Shown: piece by piece, positions 7,866 through 16,033 of the stretch
How positions within the stretch are numbered: position 1 is the first letter of the stretch
Layout of the letters: each line of letters opens with the position of its first letter
Assembly (NCBI GenBank): GCA_026125795.1
Contig: JAHCKM010000002.1
Location: 1,054,001-1,118,000 of the forward strand
Direction: 5' to 3'
Source of the DNA: Burkholderiaceae bacterium
GTDB lineage: Bacteria > Pseudomonadota > Gammaproteobacteria > Burkholderiales > Burkholderiaceae_C
Length of the DNA stretch: 64,000 nucleotides
The notes under the pieces: model-generated
Database searches by the model: none
What the model was told of the DNA's origin: nothing
Seen by the model: only the letters and a program-made list of their open reading frames with translations
Translations under genes and position numbers: made by a program

Positions 7866-8852
7866 CTACTTCATCGCGTTGACTTTTTCGAGCAGGCCCT
7901 TGGGCCACGCCTTGGCTTCGTCGGACGCCAGGTACACCTTCTGCGCATGCGTGCGGAACGCCGCGAGGTCGGGCACGTAGACGTCGAGCCCTTGCTGCTT
8001 GAACGAGTTGGCCAGCTCGGATTCGCGTTTGAGGTGCTCGGCCGTGCTCCAGGCCACCGCCTTGTCGACCGCCGCCTGGAAGGTCTTCTGCTTGGCGCCG
8101 AGCGCGTTCCACGCCTTCTGGCTCATCGACAGCACGTCGTAGCCCACCAGGTGCGACGTCAGCACGATCTGCGACATCACCTCGTAGAACTTCATGTTCT
8201 GCACGTTCGGCAGCGGGTTGTCCTGGCCGTCGATGGCACCGGTCTGCAGGCCGGTGTAGGTTTCGGCGTAGGCCATCGGCGTCGGGTTGGCGCCGAGCGA
8301 GCGCCCGAGCAGCTGCCAGGCGTCGCCGGGCGGCATGCGCAGCTTGACGCCGGCCATGTCGGCTGGGGTCTGAATCTTCTTCTTCACCTTGAGGCCGACC
8401 TGGCGCGTGCCGAAGAACACCGGCGCCAGCAGCTTGATCTTGAGCTGCTCTTCGGCCATCTGCTTCATCTCGGCGCCGAGCGGGCCGGAGAAGAAGGCGT
8501 TGAGGTGGTTGGCATCGCGGAACAGGTAGGCCGACGTCAGGATCGACCACGCCGGGAGCTGCTTGGAGATGTCCTGCGGCGCGATGTTGCCGATCTCGAG
8601 GTTGTCGCGCTGCAGTGCCACCAGCTCGGTGCCCTGCTTGAACAGCGTGCCGCCGAAGTGCGGCTCGATCGTCAGGTCGGCCTCCACCTCCTTGGCCAGC
8701 ATGCGCACCATGTCGGCACGGATGTCCTTGTCGGAAAATACCGCCGCCAGCCGCAGCGTGGGCTTGCCCTGCGCCAGCGCGGGCAGGGCGGATGCGCCGG
8801 CGAGCGCACCCGCGGCCTTCAACAGATCACGACGTCCAAAGCGGTGTTGCAT
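7866..8852 (-). CDS. TRAP transporter substrate-binding protein (DctP family)
   Basis: 328 residues. The N-terminus RRDLLKAAGALAGASALPALAQG is a twin-arginine-type signal peptide, so the protein may be exported folded. The mature part has DctP family features: LRLAAVFSDKD, MRMPPGDA-like KLRMPPGDAWQ near residue 170 with the substrate-carboxylate Arg, and PMAYAETYTGLQTGAIDGQDNPLPNV, the signature DctP block. It captures an organic acid in the periplasm. The transporter genes follow in the order P-Q-M. The AroQ-like gene lies 36 bp upstream on the same strand. Confidence 0.95.
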   Translation of the reverse strand: MQHRFGRRDLLKAAGALAGASALPALAQGKPTLRLAAVFSDKDIRADMVRMLAKEVEADLTIEPHFGGTLFKQGTELVALQRDNLEIGNIAPQDISKQLPAWSILTSAYLFRDANHLNAFFSGPLGAEMKQMAEEQLKIKLLAPVFFGTRQVGLKVKKKIQTPADMAGVKLRMPPGDAWQLLGRSLGANPTPMAYAETYTGLQTGAIDGQDNPLPNVQNMKFYEVMSQIVLTSHLVGYDVLSMSQKAWNALGAKQKTFQAAVDKAVAWSTAEHLKRESELANSFKQQGLDVYVPDLAAFRTHAQKVYLASDEAKAWPKGLLEKVNAMK

Positions 8853-8888
8853 GTGTGTCTCCTCTAGGGGTGGATCGATTGCACGACT

Positions 8889-9353
8889 TCAGGACTTGCC
8901 GCTGCGCTGCGCAGACAGCGCTTCGGCCACGGCCCGCACGGCCAGCAGGTAGCCGGTGGGCCCGAGCCCGCAGATCACGCCGGTGGCGGCCTGCGACACC
9001 AGCGAGTGCGTGTACGGTGGGGGACGCCGGTGGATGTTGGTGAGGTGCACCTCGATCAGCGGCTGGCGCAGCAGCTTGAGCGCGTCGAGCACCGGCACGC
9101 AACCGAACGAGAAGCCCGCCGGGTTGATGATCACCGCGGCCTCGCGCAGCGCGGCCTCCTGGATCCAGTCGACCATCACGCCCTCGTGATTGGTCTGGCG
9201 GAAGTCGCATGCGAGCTTCAGCTCCGCGGCCAGGCGCTCGGTGCGCTGCTGGATCTCGTCGAGTGTGGCTGTGCCGTAGAGGTCGGGCTCGCGGCGGCCG
9301 AGCATGTTGAGGTTCGGGCCGTTGAGCACGAACAGGGGGCATGGGCTTTCCAT
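8889..9353 (-). CDS. type II 3-dehydroquinate dehydratase-like protein (AroQ family)
   Basis: About 154 residues from ATG at 9353 (an ATG at 9362 is also possible). It has the AroQ fold signatures: FVLNGPNLNMLGRREPDLYG with the catalytic Tyr, FRQTNHEG, IINP, LIEVHLTNIH with the catalytic His, and GLGPTGYLLA. Two usually invariant substrate contacts differ: the NPGAYTH loop reads NPAGFSF, which replaces its His with Phe, and the FRHHS arginine reads YTHS. True AroQ makes 3-dehydroshikimate from 3-dehydroquinate. Here, as first gene of a TRAP catabolic operon with divergent IclR control, it is either a quinate-pathway enzyme or a relative acting on another hydroxy acid. Confidence 0.8.
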   Translation of the reverse strand: MESPCPLFVLNGPNLNMLGRREPDLYGTATLDEIQQRTERLAAELKLACDFRQTNHEGVMVDWIQEAALREAAVIINPAGFSFGCVPVLDALKLLRQPLIEVHLTNIHRRPPPYTHSLVSQAATGVICGLGPTGYLLAVRAVAEALSAQRSGKS

Positions 9354-9385
9354 TCCTCGCATTCTCGAAATCGCACAGAATGCCA

Positions 9386-9398
9386 TTCCAAACTGGAA
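9386..9398. promoter_or_regulatory. candidate IclR operator
   Basis: Inverted repeat TTCCA-AAC-TGGAA in the 72-bp gap between the divergent aroQ-like and iclR genes. IclR-type regulators bind short palindromes of this kind (E. coli IclR sites contain TGGAA/TTCCA half sites). Position and symmetry are seen; the binding is inferred. Confidence 0.5.
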
Positions 9399-9425
9399 AC
9401 ACGTGCCGCATCACGGAATTCACCC

Positions 9426-10217
9426 ATGACGCTCGGACTCGATCGCGGCCTCGCACTGCTGGAGCGGTTGTGCGGACAACCGGAGGGCATGCCGCTCACC
9501 GCGCTGGCCGACGAGCTCGACATGCCGCGCAGCGCGTGCCACCGGCTGCTGAGCGAGCTGCAGCGGCGCGGCTACGTGCGCCAGACGCGCAGCCAGGGCG
9601 ACTACATGCTCACCGCCAAGCTGGCGTCGATGGGCCTGGGTTTCCTCAGCAGCTCGGGGATCGTCGACATCGCCGAGCCGCTGCTCGAACGCCTGGCCCA
9701 GTCGTCGGGCGAACTGGTGCGGCTGTCGATCATCGACGGCGATCGGCTCACCTGGGTGGCCAAGGCGCAGGGCTCGCGCAAGGGCCTGCGCTACGACCCC
9801 GACATGGGCCAGGACGCGAGGCTGTCGTGCACCGCATCGGGCCATGCCTGGCTGCTCACGCTGAGCGACGAGCGCGCGCTCGAGCTGGTGACGCGCCAGG
9901 GCTTCGGCAAGCCCAAGGACTATGGCCCGAAGGCACCGGCCACCGTGAAGGCGCTGCTCGGCTTCCTGCATGCGGCGCGCGTGCGCGGCTACGCGACCAT
10001 CGACGAGGTGTTCGCGCCCGGCATGGCGGCGATGGCCGCGCCGGTGATGCGCGGCGGCGAGGCGATCGGCGTGATCAGCATCGCCGGCCCGCGCATGCGG
10101 CTGACGCCGGCGCGCATGCAGGCGCTGGCGCCGGCGCTGCTGGCCGCCACGGCCGAGCTCGGGCCGATCAGCCGTGCCTCGACGCTGTTCGGGCGGCCGC
10201 CGCTGGGTAAAGCATGA
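9426..10217 (+). CDS. IclR-family transcriptional regulator
   Basis: 263 residues. The N-terminal winged helix (LDRGLALLERLCGQPEGMPL, then DMPRSACHRLLSELQRRGYV) is followed by the IclR effector domain (IVDIAEPLLERLAQSSGELV, SCTASGHAWLL, GYATIDEVFAPGMAAMAAPV). It is divergent from the AroQ-like/TRAP operon and shares a short regulatory gap containing a palindrome, so it most likely controls that operon in response to the transported acid. The stop TGA lies inside an ATGA that opens the 70-bp repeat element leading to the D-aminoacylase gene. Confidence 0.93.
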   Translation: MTLGLDRGLALLERLCGQPEGMPLTALADELDMPRSACHRLLSELQRRGYVRQTRSQGDYMLTAKLASMGLGFLSSSGIVDIAEPLLERLAQSSGELVRLSIIDGDRLTWVAKAQGSRKGLRYDPDMGQDARLSCTASGHAWLLTLSDERALELVTRQGFGKPKDYGPKAPATVKALLGFLHAARVRGYATIDEVFAPGMAAMAAPVMRGGEAIGVISIAGPRMRLTPARMQALAPALLAATAELGPISRASTLFGRPPLGKA

Positions 10218-10285
10218 GCCCCGCCCGGCCGCCCGAAGGGGCTCATTCCCTCTCGGATGGACAGGCGCGAAGCGCCAAGGGTGCA
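10216..10285 (+). repeat. 70-bp open-frame repeat, copy A (intergenic)
   Basis: This sequence recurs at 31081-31150 on the opposite strand with 67 of 70 identical bases. It contains GAGCCCC/GGGGCTC arms and a GGCGC-GAA-GCGCC hairpin. It starts at the iclR stop codon and almost fills the space before the D-aminoacylase gene. From ATG at 10214 it reads SPARPPEGAHSLSDG and onward to a TGA at 10289-10291; that TGA overlaps a TTG in frame with the D-aminoacylase. Copy B is translated in this same frame inside another gene. Confidence 0.9.
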
Positions 10286-10299
10286 TATTGACGGACACG

Positions 10300-11766
10300 A
10301 TGGACACGCACCACCACCTGCTGATCCGCGGCGGCACCATCGTCGACGGCACCAAGGCGCCGCGCTACGACGCCGATGTGGCGATCCGCGATGGCCGCAT
10401 CGTGTCTATCGGCGAGCTCGCCGGGCACAGCGCCGATCGTGTGATCGACGCCACCGGTCGCATCGTCGCACCGGGCTTCATCGACTCGCACACGCACGAC
10501 GACCAGGCGGTGTTGAGCCAGCCGGAGCTGCCGTTCAAAGTCTCGCAGGGCGTCACCACCGTGGTGGCCGGCAACTGCGGCATCAGCGCCGCGCCGCTGT
10601 CCGCCGACATGGAGCTGCCGATGCCGCTCAGCCTGATCGACGCGCCGCGCGAGGCGCGCCACGGCAGCTTCAGGTCGTACTTCGACGCGCTGCGCGCGCG
10701 GCCCTCATCGGTGAATGTCGCGGCGCTGGTGGGGCACTCGACGCTGCGCGCCGCCGTGATGGCCGAGCTCGACCGGCCGGCCAACGCGGGCGAGATCGCC
10801 GCGATGCAGGCGCACGTCGAGGAGGCGATGCAAGCCGGTGCGATCGGACTGTCGACCGGCACGTTCTATCCGCCGGCCGCCAAAGCCACCACCGAAGAGA
10901 TCATCGAAGTCGGCCGTCCGCTGTCGGCTCGCAAGGCGCTGGTCGTGACGCACATGCGCGACGAGGGTGATCGCGTGATGGAGGCGCTCGACGAGACGTT
11001 TCGCATCGGCCGCGCGCTCGACGTGCCGGTGGTGGTGTCGCACCACAAGGTGCAGAACACGCGCAACCACGGCCGCACGAAGGAAACGCTGGCGTTCATC
11101 CAGCAATCGATGCAGCACCAGTGCATCGGCCTGGACTGCTACCCGTACACCGCCGGCTCGACGATGATCCGCACCGACCGCGGCATGCTCGACGCGCGCA
11201 TCCTGATCGCCTCGAGCGTGCCGCATCCGGAGATGGCCGGGCGCGACCTGAAGGACGTCGCGGCCGAGTGGGGCGTCAGCGGCAAGGAGGCGGCCGAACG
11301 CCTGCAGCCCGGCACCGCGATCTACTTCATGATGGACGAGGCCGACGTGCAGCGCATCCTCGCGTTCGACGACACGATGATCGGCTCCGACGGCATCCCG
11401 GTGGGCGAAAAGCCCCACCCGCGGCTGTGGGGCACCTTCCCGCGCGTGCTCGGCCACTATTGCCGCGACCTGGGGCTGTTTGCGCTCGAGACGGCGATCT
11501 GGAAGATGACGGGTCTGACCGCGCGCACGTTCGGCTTGCGCGAACGCGGCAGCCTGCAGGTGGGCCACCATGCCGACGTGGTGATCTTCGATGCCTCCAA
11601 GATCCGCGATGCGGCGGACTACACCCACCCCACGCTGCCGGCCCAAGGCATCGTCACCGTGATCGTCAACGGCGCTGTCACGTGGCACGACGGCGCGCAC
11701 ACCGGTGCGCGCGCTGGGCAGGTGATCACGCGCGCGGACGCATCGCCGCCTAGCGGCTCGGCGTGA
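10300..11766 (+). CDS. D-aminoacylase / N-acyl-D-amino-acid deacylase family amidohydrolase
   Basis: 488 residues. It hydrolyses N-acyl-D-amino acids or related amides; the family is metal-dependent, with a TIM barrel flanked by a beta-sandwich. Visible motifs are GGTIVDGTKAPRYDADVAIRDGRI, the HxH pair in PGFIDSHTHDD near residue 65, the metal-bridging Cys region VVAGNCGIS, STGTFYPPA, THMRDEGDRV, VVVSHHKVQ, and the late Asp in MIGSDGIP. ATG at 10300 is chosen; a TTG four codons upstream overlaps the stop of the preceding repeat frame. It lies downstream of iclR on the same strand and overlaps the DUF4863 gene tail-to-tail by 17 bp. Confidence 0.92.
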   Translation: MDTHHHLLIRGGTIVDGTKAPRYDADVAIRDGRIVSIGELAGHSADRVIDATGRIVAPGFIDSHTHDDQAVLSQPELPFKVSQGVTTVVAGNCGISAAPLSADMELPMPLSLIDAPREARHGSFRSYFDALRARPSSVNVAALVGHSTLRAAVMAELDRPANAGEIAAMQAHVEEAMQAGAIGLSTGTFYPPAAKATTEEIIEVGRPLSARKALVVTHMRDEGDRVMEALDETFRIGRALDVPVVVSHHKVQNTRNHGRTKETLAFIQQSMQHQCIGLDCYPYTAGSTMIRTDRGMLDARILIASSVPHPEMAGRDLKDVAAEWGVSGKEAAERLQPGTAIYFMMDEADVQRILAFDDTMIGSDGIPVGEKPHPRLWGTFPRVLGHYCRDLGLFALETAIWKMTGLTARTFGLRERGSLQVGHHADVVIFDASKIRDAADYTHPTLPAQGIVTVIVNGAVTWHDGAHTGARAGQVITRADASPPSGSA

Positions 11767-12220
11767 ACTCGATCGCACCACCCGGCAGCAGGTAGAGCAC
11801 CAGCGCGCGACCCTGCGCCACCGTGGGCCGGTGCGCACTGCCCGCCGGCATCACCACCCAGCCGGCGTTGCGCCCGTCGAACGTGGCGTCGCCGTCGAGC
11901 GGCATCACGAGATCGATCTCGCCGTTGGGGTGCACGTGGTGTGGGCCGGCGATGTCTCGCATGTCGACCACGTCCACCGAGAAACCGTGCAGGTCGTCGG
12001 CCGGTCTGAAGATGCGGCCGTAGCGAATGCCGCCGCCTTCGCGGTTGCACAGCCAGCCGTCTCTCACGCCGGCCTCGCAGCTCGCCTTCAACGTCTCATA
12101 GGTGGCGCTGCCCGCTCCGTGCGTCGCGTTGAGCCAGGCGTCGAGTTTGCCATCAAGCGCTTGATCCTTGATCTGCGCCGTCAGCGCAGCGATCTGCGTG
12201 CGGAATCGTTCCGGGGTCAT
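11750..12220 (-). CDS. DUF4863 / PnbB-like cupin-type protein
   Basis: 156 residues. An N-terminal helical part (RFRTQIAALTAQIKDQALDGK) precedes a small beta-rich domain with a likely metal site: GPHHVHPNGEIDLVMPLDG gives the cupin-like HxH(x)nE pattern, and SAHRPTV a further His. It resembles the DUF4863 family, to which p-hydroxylaminobenzoate lyase (PnbB) belongs to my knowledge. The lyase reaction is therefore possible but not shown. It is convergent with the D-aminoacylase gene and starts 66 bp from the divergent cyclase-type regulator. Confidence 0.75.
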   Translation of the reverse strand: MTPERFRTQIAALTAQIKDQALDGKLDAWLNATHGAGSATYETLKASCEAGVRDGWLCNREGGGIRYGRIFRPADDLHGFSVDVVDMRDIAGPHHVHPNGEIDLVMPLDGDATFDGRNAGWVVMPAGSAHRPTVAQGRALVLYLLPGGAIEFTPSR

Positions 12221-12286
12221 GCTGTGCCTCCGTGGGTCCTATCGTAGGGGGTGACGGTTTTGCCGTGCCAACCATAATGCGCGTCG

Positions 12287-15200
12287 ATGATCCGCTGCAT
12301 CCGTTGCGCGCACGACAACCCGGTTGCACAAAAGTTCTGCGGTGAGTGCGGCACGCCGCTGCAGGGTCCATTGGCCGCGGGCGCATCGGCCCAAAGTCTA
12401 GCGGCGGTCTACACGCCGCCGCATCTCGCGAAAGGCGCGCTGTCCTATCGCTTCGCGCTGGAGGGCGAACGCAAGCGGGTCACGGTGATGTTCTGCGACA
12501 TCGCCGACTCCACGCCGCTGGCTTCACGGGTCGGTGCCGAGGGGATGCACGGCCTGCTCAACCTGTTCTTCGAGCGGTCACTGGCCGAGGTGCATCGTTA
12601 CGAGGGCACCGTCAACCAGTTCCTCGGTGACGGCTTCATGGCGTTGTTCGGCGCGCCGATCGCGCACGAAGACCATGCGCGGCGCGCGCTGCTCGCGGCC
12701 CATGCGATCCAGCAGCAGATGCGCGATGCGGCCAGCCAGGGCCAACCCCTCGGCGAGTTGCAGCTGCGCATGGGCCTCAACACCGGCACGGTGGTGGTCG
12801 GCAAGATCGGCGACAACCTGCGCATGGACTACACCGCGATCGGCGACACCACCAACCTCGCTGCGCGTCTGCAGGGCCATGCGCAGCCCGGCACCATCCG
12901 CGTCAGCGATTCCACCCGGCGCGCTGCGGCGGCGCACTTTGAGTTCGACGATCTCGGCCGGCATGCGCTCAAGGGCATTGACGAGCCGGTGCCGGTTTTC
13001 GCCCCCATGGCAGCGCGCCCGGCCGGCAAGTCGGATTCGCAGATGCGGTCAGGCGGCATCGCCTCGGCCTTGGTTGGCCGCGAGCCTGAACTGGCCGCCT
13101 TGTCGCGCTCGCTCGACGGATTGCGCCAGGGCCATGGCGGCGTGGTGCTGCTGCGCGGTGAACCGGGCGCAGGCAAGTCACGCTTGCTGGCCGAGGCGCG
13201 GCGCCAACCGGCGGCGCAATCGGTGTTGTGGCTCGAGGGCCGCTGCGTATCGTTCGGGCGCGGCTTGAGCTACTGGCCGTTCATCGAGATCCTGCGCGGC
13301 GCATTCCAGATCGACGAGGGTGATGCCGAGACCGAGGCGCTGCGCAAGCTCGAGGCCGGCGTGCGCACGCTGTTCGATGCCCGCGCCGCGGAGATCGTGC
13401 CCTACGTGGCCACCGTGATGTCGCTTGCGCTCGGCGGCGAGCACGAGCAGCGCGTGAAGTTCCTCGACGCGCAGGCGATGAAGCGCCAGGTCTTCCTGAG
13501 CATGCGGCTGCTCTTCGAGCGACTGGCGCAGCGGCAGCCCACGCTGCTGGTGCTGGAGGACTGGCACTGGGTCGACCAATCGTCGATCGCGCTGTGCGAG
13601 CACCTGCTGCCGCTGGCCGAGAGCCGGCCGTTGTCGTTGTGGCTCAGCACGCGTGCCGAGCCGGCCGAGCCCGCGGCGCGCACGCGGGCGGCGGCGCTGG
13701 CGCTGCGCGGGGTGCGCTTCGAGGAGATCGCGCTGGCGTTGCTCGCGCCCGAGCACAGCGGGGCGCTGATCCACAACCTGGTCGGTGCCGGCGGTCTGCC
13801 CGAGAGCGTGCGCGAGCAGATCCAGCGGCGCACCGAAGGCAATCCGTTCTTCATCGAGGAAGTCATCCGGGCCTTCATCGCCGACGGCACGCTGGTCGAG
13901 GACAAGCGCGCGTCGGGTTGGCGGCTGGCGCGGCCGCCGGCGGGCGTGACCATTCCCGACACCGTGCAGGGCGTGATCGTCGCGCGCATCGACCGGCTCG
14001 ACGAGAGCGTGAAGAACGTGCTCAAGCTGGCGTCGGTCATCGGCCGCAGCTTCTTCCTACGCGTGCTGCAGGCGATTGCCGACGCCGCCGATGCCGTCGA
14101 GCCGGGCCTAGGCCGTCTCGAGGAGACCGAGCTGATCCAGCTGCGCCAGCGTGCCCCCGAGATCGAATACATGTTCAAGCACGCGCTGGTGCAGGAGGCG
14201 GCGTACGACAGCATGCTGGCCGAGCGCCGTCGAGCGATCCACCGCAGCGTGGCGCAGGCCATCGAGCGGCTGTTTCCCGAGCGTTGCGGCGACGAGTTCG
14301 CGAGCCTGCTCGCCTACCACTACGCGTGTGCGCAGGACTGGCCCAAGGCGCAGACGTTCCTGCTTGCCGCCGGCGACCAGGCCGGCCGCGTGGCCGCCGA
14401 TGCAGAGGCGCTGGAGCATTACCGGCAGGCCGAAGCGACCTTCATGAAGGTGGCGGCACGCGAGCTCACGCCGCTGCAGCGCGCCACGATGGACCGCAAG
14501 CTCGGCCAGGCGTTTCACGGCGTGGGCAACCACGACGAAGCGGTGGCGCACTACACGCGTGCGCTGGCCCATCTGGGTATCCGCTATCCGCAGACCCGAG
14601 GCGGCGTGCGGCGCGAGATCGCGCGCTACATGGCCGGGCACTTTCTGCGTCGTGGTCTGCCGCGCTTCATGCGGCCGGCGCTGGACGCCCACGTGGCGCA
14701 GGAGGCGTCGACCATCTGCGAAGCGCGCATGTGGCTGGACTTCTTTTTCGATGAAGAACGGCTCGCGCTCGACAGCCTGGTCGGGCTCGACGTCGGCGAG
14801 CGAAGCGGCGATGCGCGCATTGAAAGCCGCGGCCTCGCGGCGCTCGGGTTGGTGCTGCTGACGTTTGGTGCCAACCGCCTCGCCAAGCGGTCTCTGCTGG
14901 AATCGATCGCCATGGCAACCCGTGCCCATGCGCCCGCGGAACGGGCCTTGGCGCTGTACACGCGCGGGTGGTTCGAGTGGGCCACTGGATCACTCGACGA
15001 TGGCATGCGGTCGCTCGAGCAATCGGCTTCGGCGTGCCGGGCGTTTGGCGATCTTCGCAGTTGGGCCGGCGCGACGGCTCAACTGATCTGGGTGCTGGCC
15101 CATCGCAGCGAGTATGCGCGTGCGACGAGCCTGGCTGCCGAACTGGTCCGCGTGGGTCAGGGGACGAACGATCCGCACCTCGAGTCGTGGGGCCTGGTCT

Positions 15201-16033
15201 GCCTTGCCAATCTGGAGCGAATGGTCGGCCCGCTGGACCAAGCCTTGCAGCGCATCGAACACGCGCGTCGCCTCTGCCAGCGGCTCTCCGCGTGGCGCAT
15301 GCATGCCAACGCCGGAGGCGTGATGGCCAAGTGCCTGCTGAAGCAGGGCCGGATCGCGCAGGCCCGGGAGGTGCTGCACGAGTCGATGCGCGTGCTCGAG
15401 GCCAGGGGCATGAAAGACCTGTTCTACATCGAGTCGATTGCGGCGCTCACCGAGCTTTGCCTGCTCGAGGCCGAGCGCAGCGACGGCGGTGCGCGCAAGG
15501 CCGCCTTGCGCGCCGCGCGTTCCGCCTGCGCCAAGGCGCTCAAGTGCGCCGACCGGGCTGCGGCGGCATGGCGCCCCGAAACGCTGCGCTTGCACGGCAC
15601 CCTGGCGTGGCTCGACCACGCCGAAGCCGCGGCGATCCGCCGCTGGCGCCAGAGCATCGAGACCGCCGAGCAGATGAAGCTGCCGCTCGACCGTGCGCGC
15701 GGCCTGCTCGAGATGGGCGAGCGCACCGGCGACGCATCGCTGGTGGAGCAGGCGTGCGGCGTCTTCGAGGCGATCGGCGCCCACGTCGATCGGGCCTTCG
15801 GCCTGCACGAGTCGGCCCGTCTGGCGTCCGTTGGGGGCGCGCACACCGACGAGGCGCTGCGGCGCTACGACGCCGCGATTGACGCGCTCGAAGCCGTCAA
15901 GGCCGATCACGCCAGCGGGCTCGCGCGCCGCGAGCGCGACGAGCTGGCGCGAGGGCGGTCCGCGGACTCGCGAGGGTCGCAAACACCCGACGTGGCATCC
16001 TCCAGTGCCGACTCGTCGGGGAGAACGCCTTGA
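12287..16033 (+). CDS. class III adenylate/guanylate cyclase-AAA ATPase-TPR regulator
   Basis: 1248 residues in four parts. A zinc ribbon has CxxC pairs at residues 4-7 and 18-21. A class III cyclase domain covers about 60-240: VTVMFCDIADSTPLA carries the first metal Asp, FLGDGFMALFG the second, followed by GLNTGTVVVGKIG and the AIGDTTNLAARLQ block. A STAND-type ATPase begins at VGREPEL near 263, with Walker A GEPGAGKS near 290 and Walker B LLVLEDWHWVD near 420. The rest, about 650-1230, is a TPR-like helical array. It would make cAMP or act as a large signalling switch. Its stop overlaps the next gene's TTG start by four bases, so both are translated together. Confidence 0.93.
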   Translation: MIRCIRCAHDNPVAQKFCGECGTPLQGPLAAGASAQSLAAVYTPPHLAKGALSYRFALEGERKRVTVMFCDIADSTPLASRVGAEGMHGLLNLFFERSLAEVHRYEGTVNQFLGDGFMALFGAPIAHEDHARRALLAAHAIQQQMRDAASQGQPLGELQLRMGLNTGTVVVGKIGDNLRMDYTAIGDTTNLAARLQGHAQPGTIRVSDSTRRAAAAHFEFDDLGRHALKGIDEPVPVFAPMAARPAGKSDSQMRSGGIASALVGREPELAALSRSLDGLRQGHGGVVLLRGEPGAGKSRLLAEARRQPAAQSVLWLEGRCVSFGRGLSYWPFIEILRGAFQIDEGDAETEALRKLEAGVRTLFDARAAEIVPYVATVMSLALGGEHEQRVKFLDAQAMKRQVFLSMRLLFERLAQRQPTLLVLEDWHWVDQSSIALCEHLLPLAESRPLSLWLSTRAEPAEPAARTRAAALALRGVRFEEIALALLAPEHSGALIHNLVGAGGLPESVREQIQRRTEGNPFFIEEVIRAFIADGTLVEDKRASGWRLARPPAGVTIPDTVQGVIVARIDRLDESVKNVLKLASVIGRSFFLRVLQAIADAADAVEPGLGRLEETELIQLRQRAPEIEYMFKHALVQEAAYDSMLAERRRAIHRSVAQAIERLFPERCGDEFASLLAYHYACAQDWPKAQTFLLAAGDQAGRVAADAEALEHYRQAEATFMKVAARELTPLQRATMDRKLGQAFHGVGNHDEAVAHYTRALAHLGIRYPQTRGGVRREIARYMAGHFLRRGLPRFMRPALDAHVAQEASTICEARMWLDFFFDEERLALDSLVGLDVGERSGDARIESRGLAALGLVLLTFGANRLAKRSLLESIAMATRAHAPAERALALYTRGWFEWATGSLDDGMRSLEQSASACRAFGDLRSWAGATAQLIWVLAHRSEYARATSLAAELVRVGQGTNDPHLESWGLVCLANLERMVGPLDQALQRIEHARRLCQRLSAWRMHANAGGVMAKCLLKQGRIAQAREVLHESMRVLEARGMKDLFYIESIAALTELCLLEAERSDGGARKAALRAARSACAKALKCADRAAAAWRPETLRLHGTLAWLDHAEAAAIRRWRQSIETAEQMKLPLDRARGLLEMGERTGDASLVEQACGVFEAIGAHVDRAFGLHESARLASVGGAHTDEALRRYDAAIDALEAVKADHASGLARRERDELARGRSADSRGSQTPDVASSSADSSGRTP

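Noticed and set aside
6053-7882. 609-codon plus-strand frame across the TRAP genes
   Set aside because: Antisense of clearly recognised DctM and DctQ genes.
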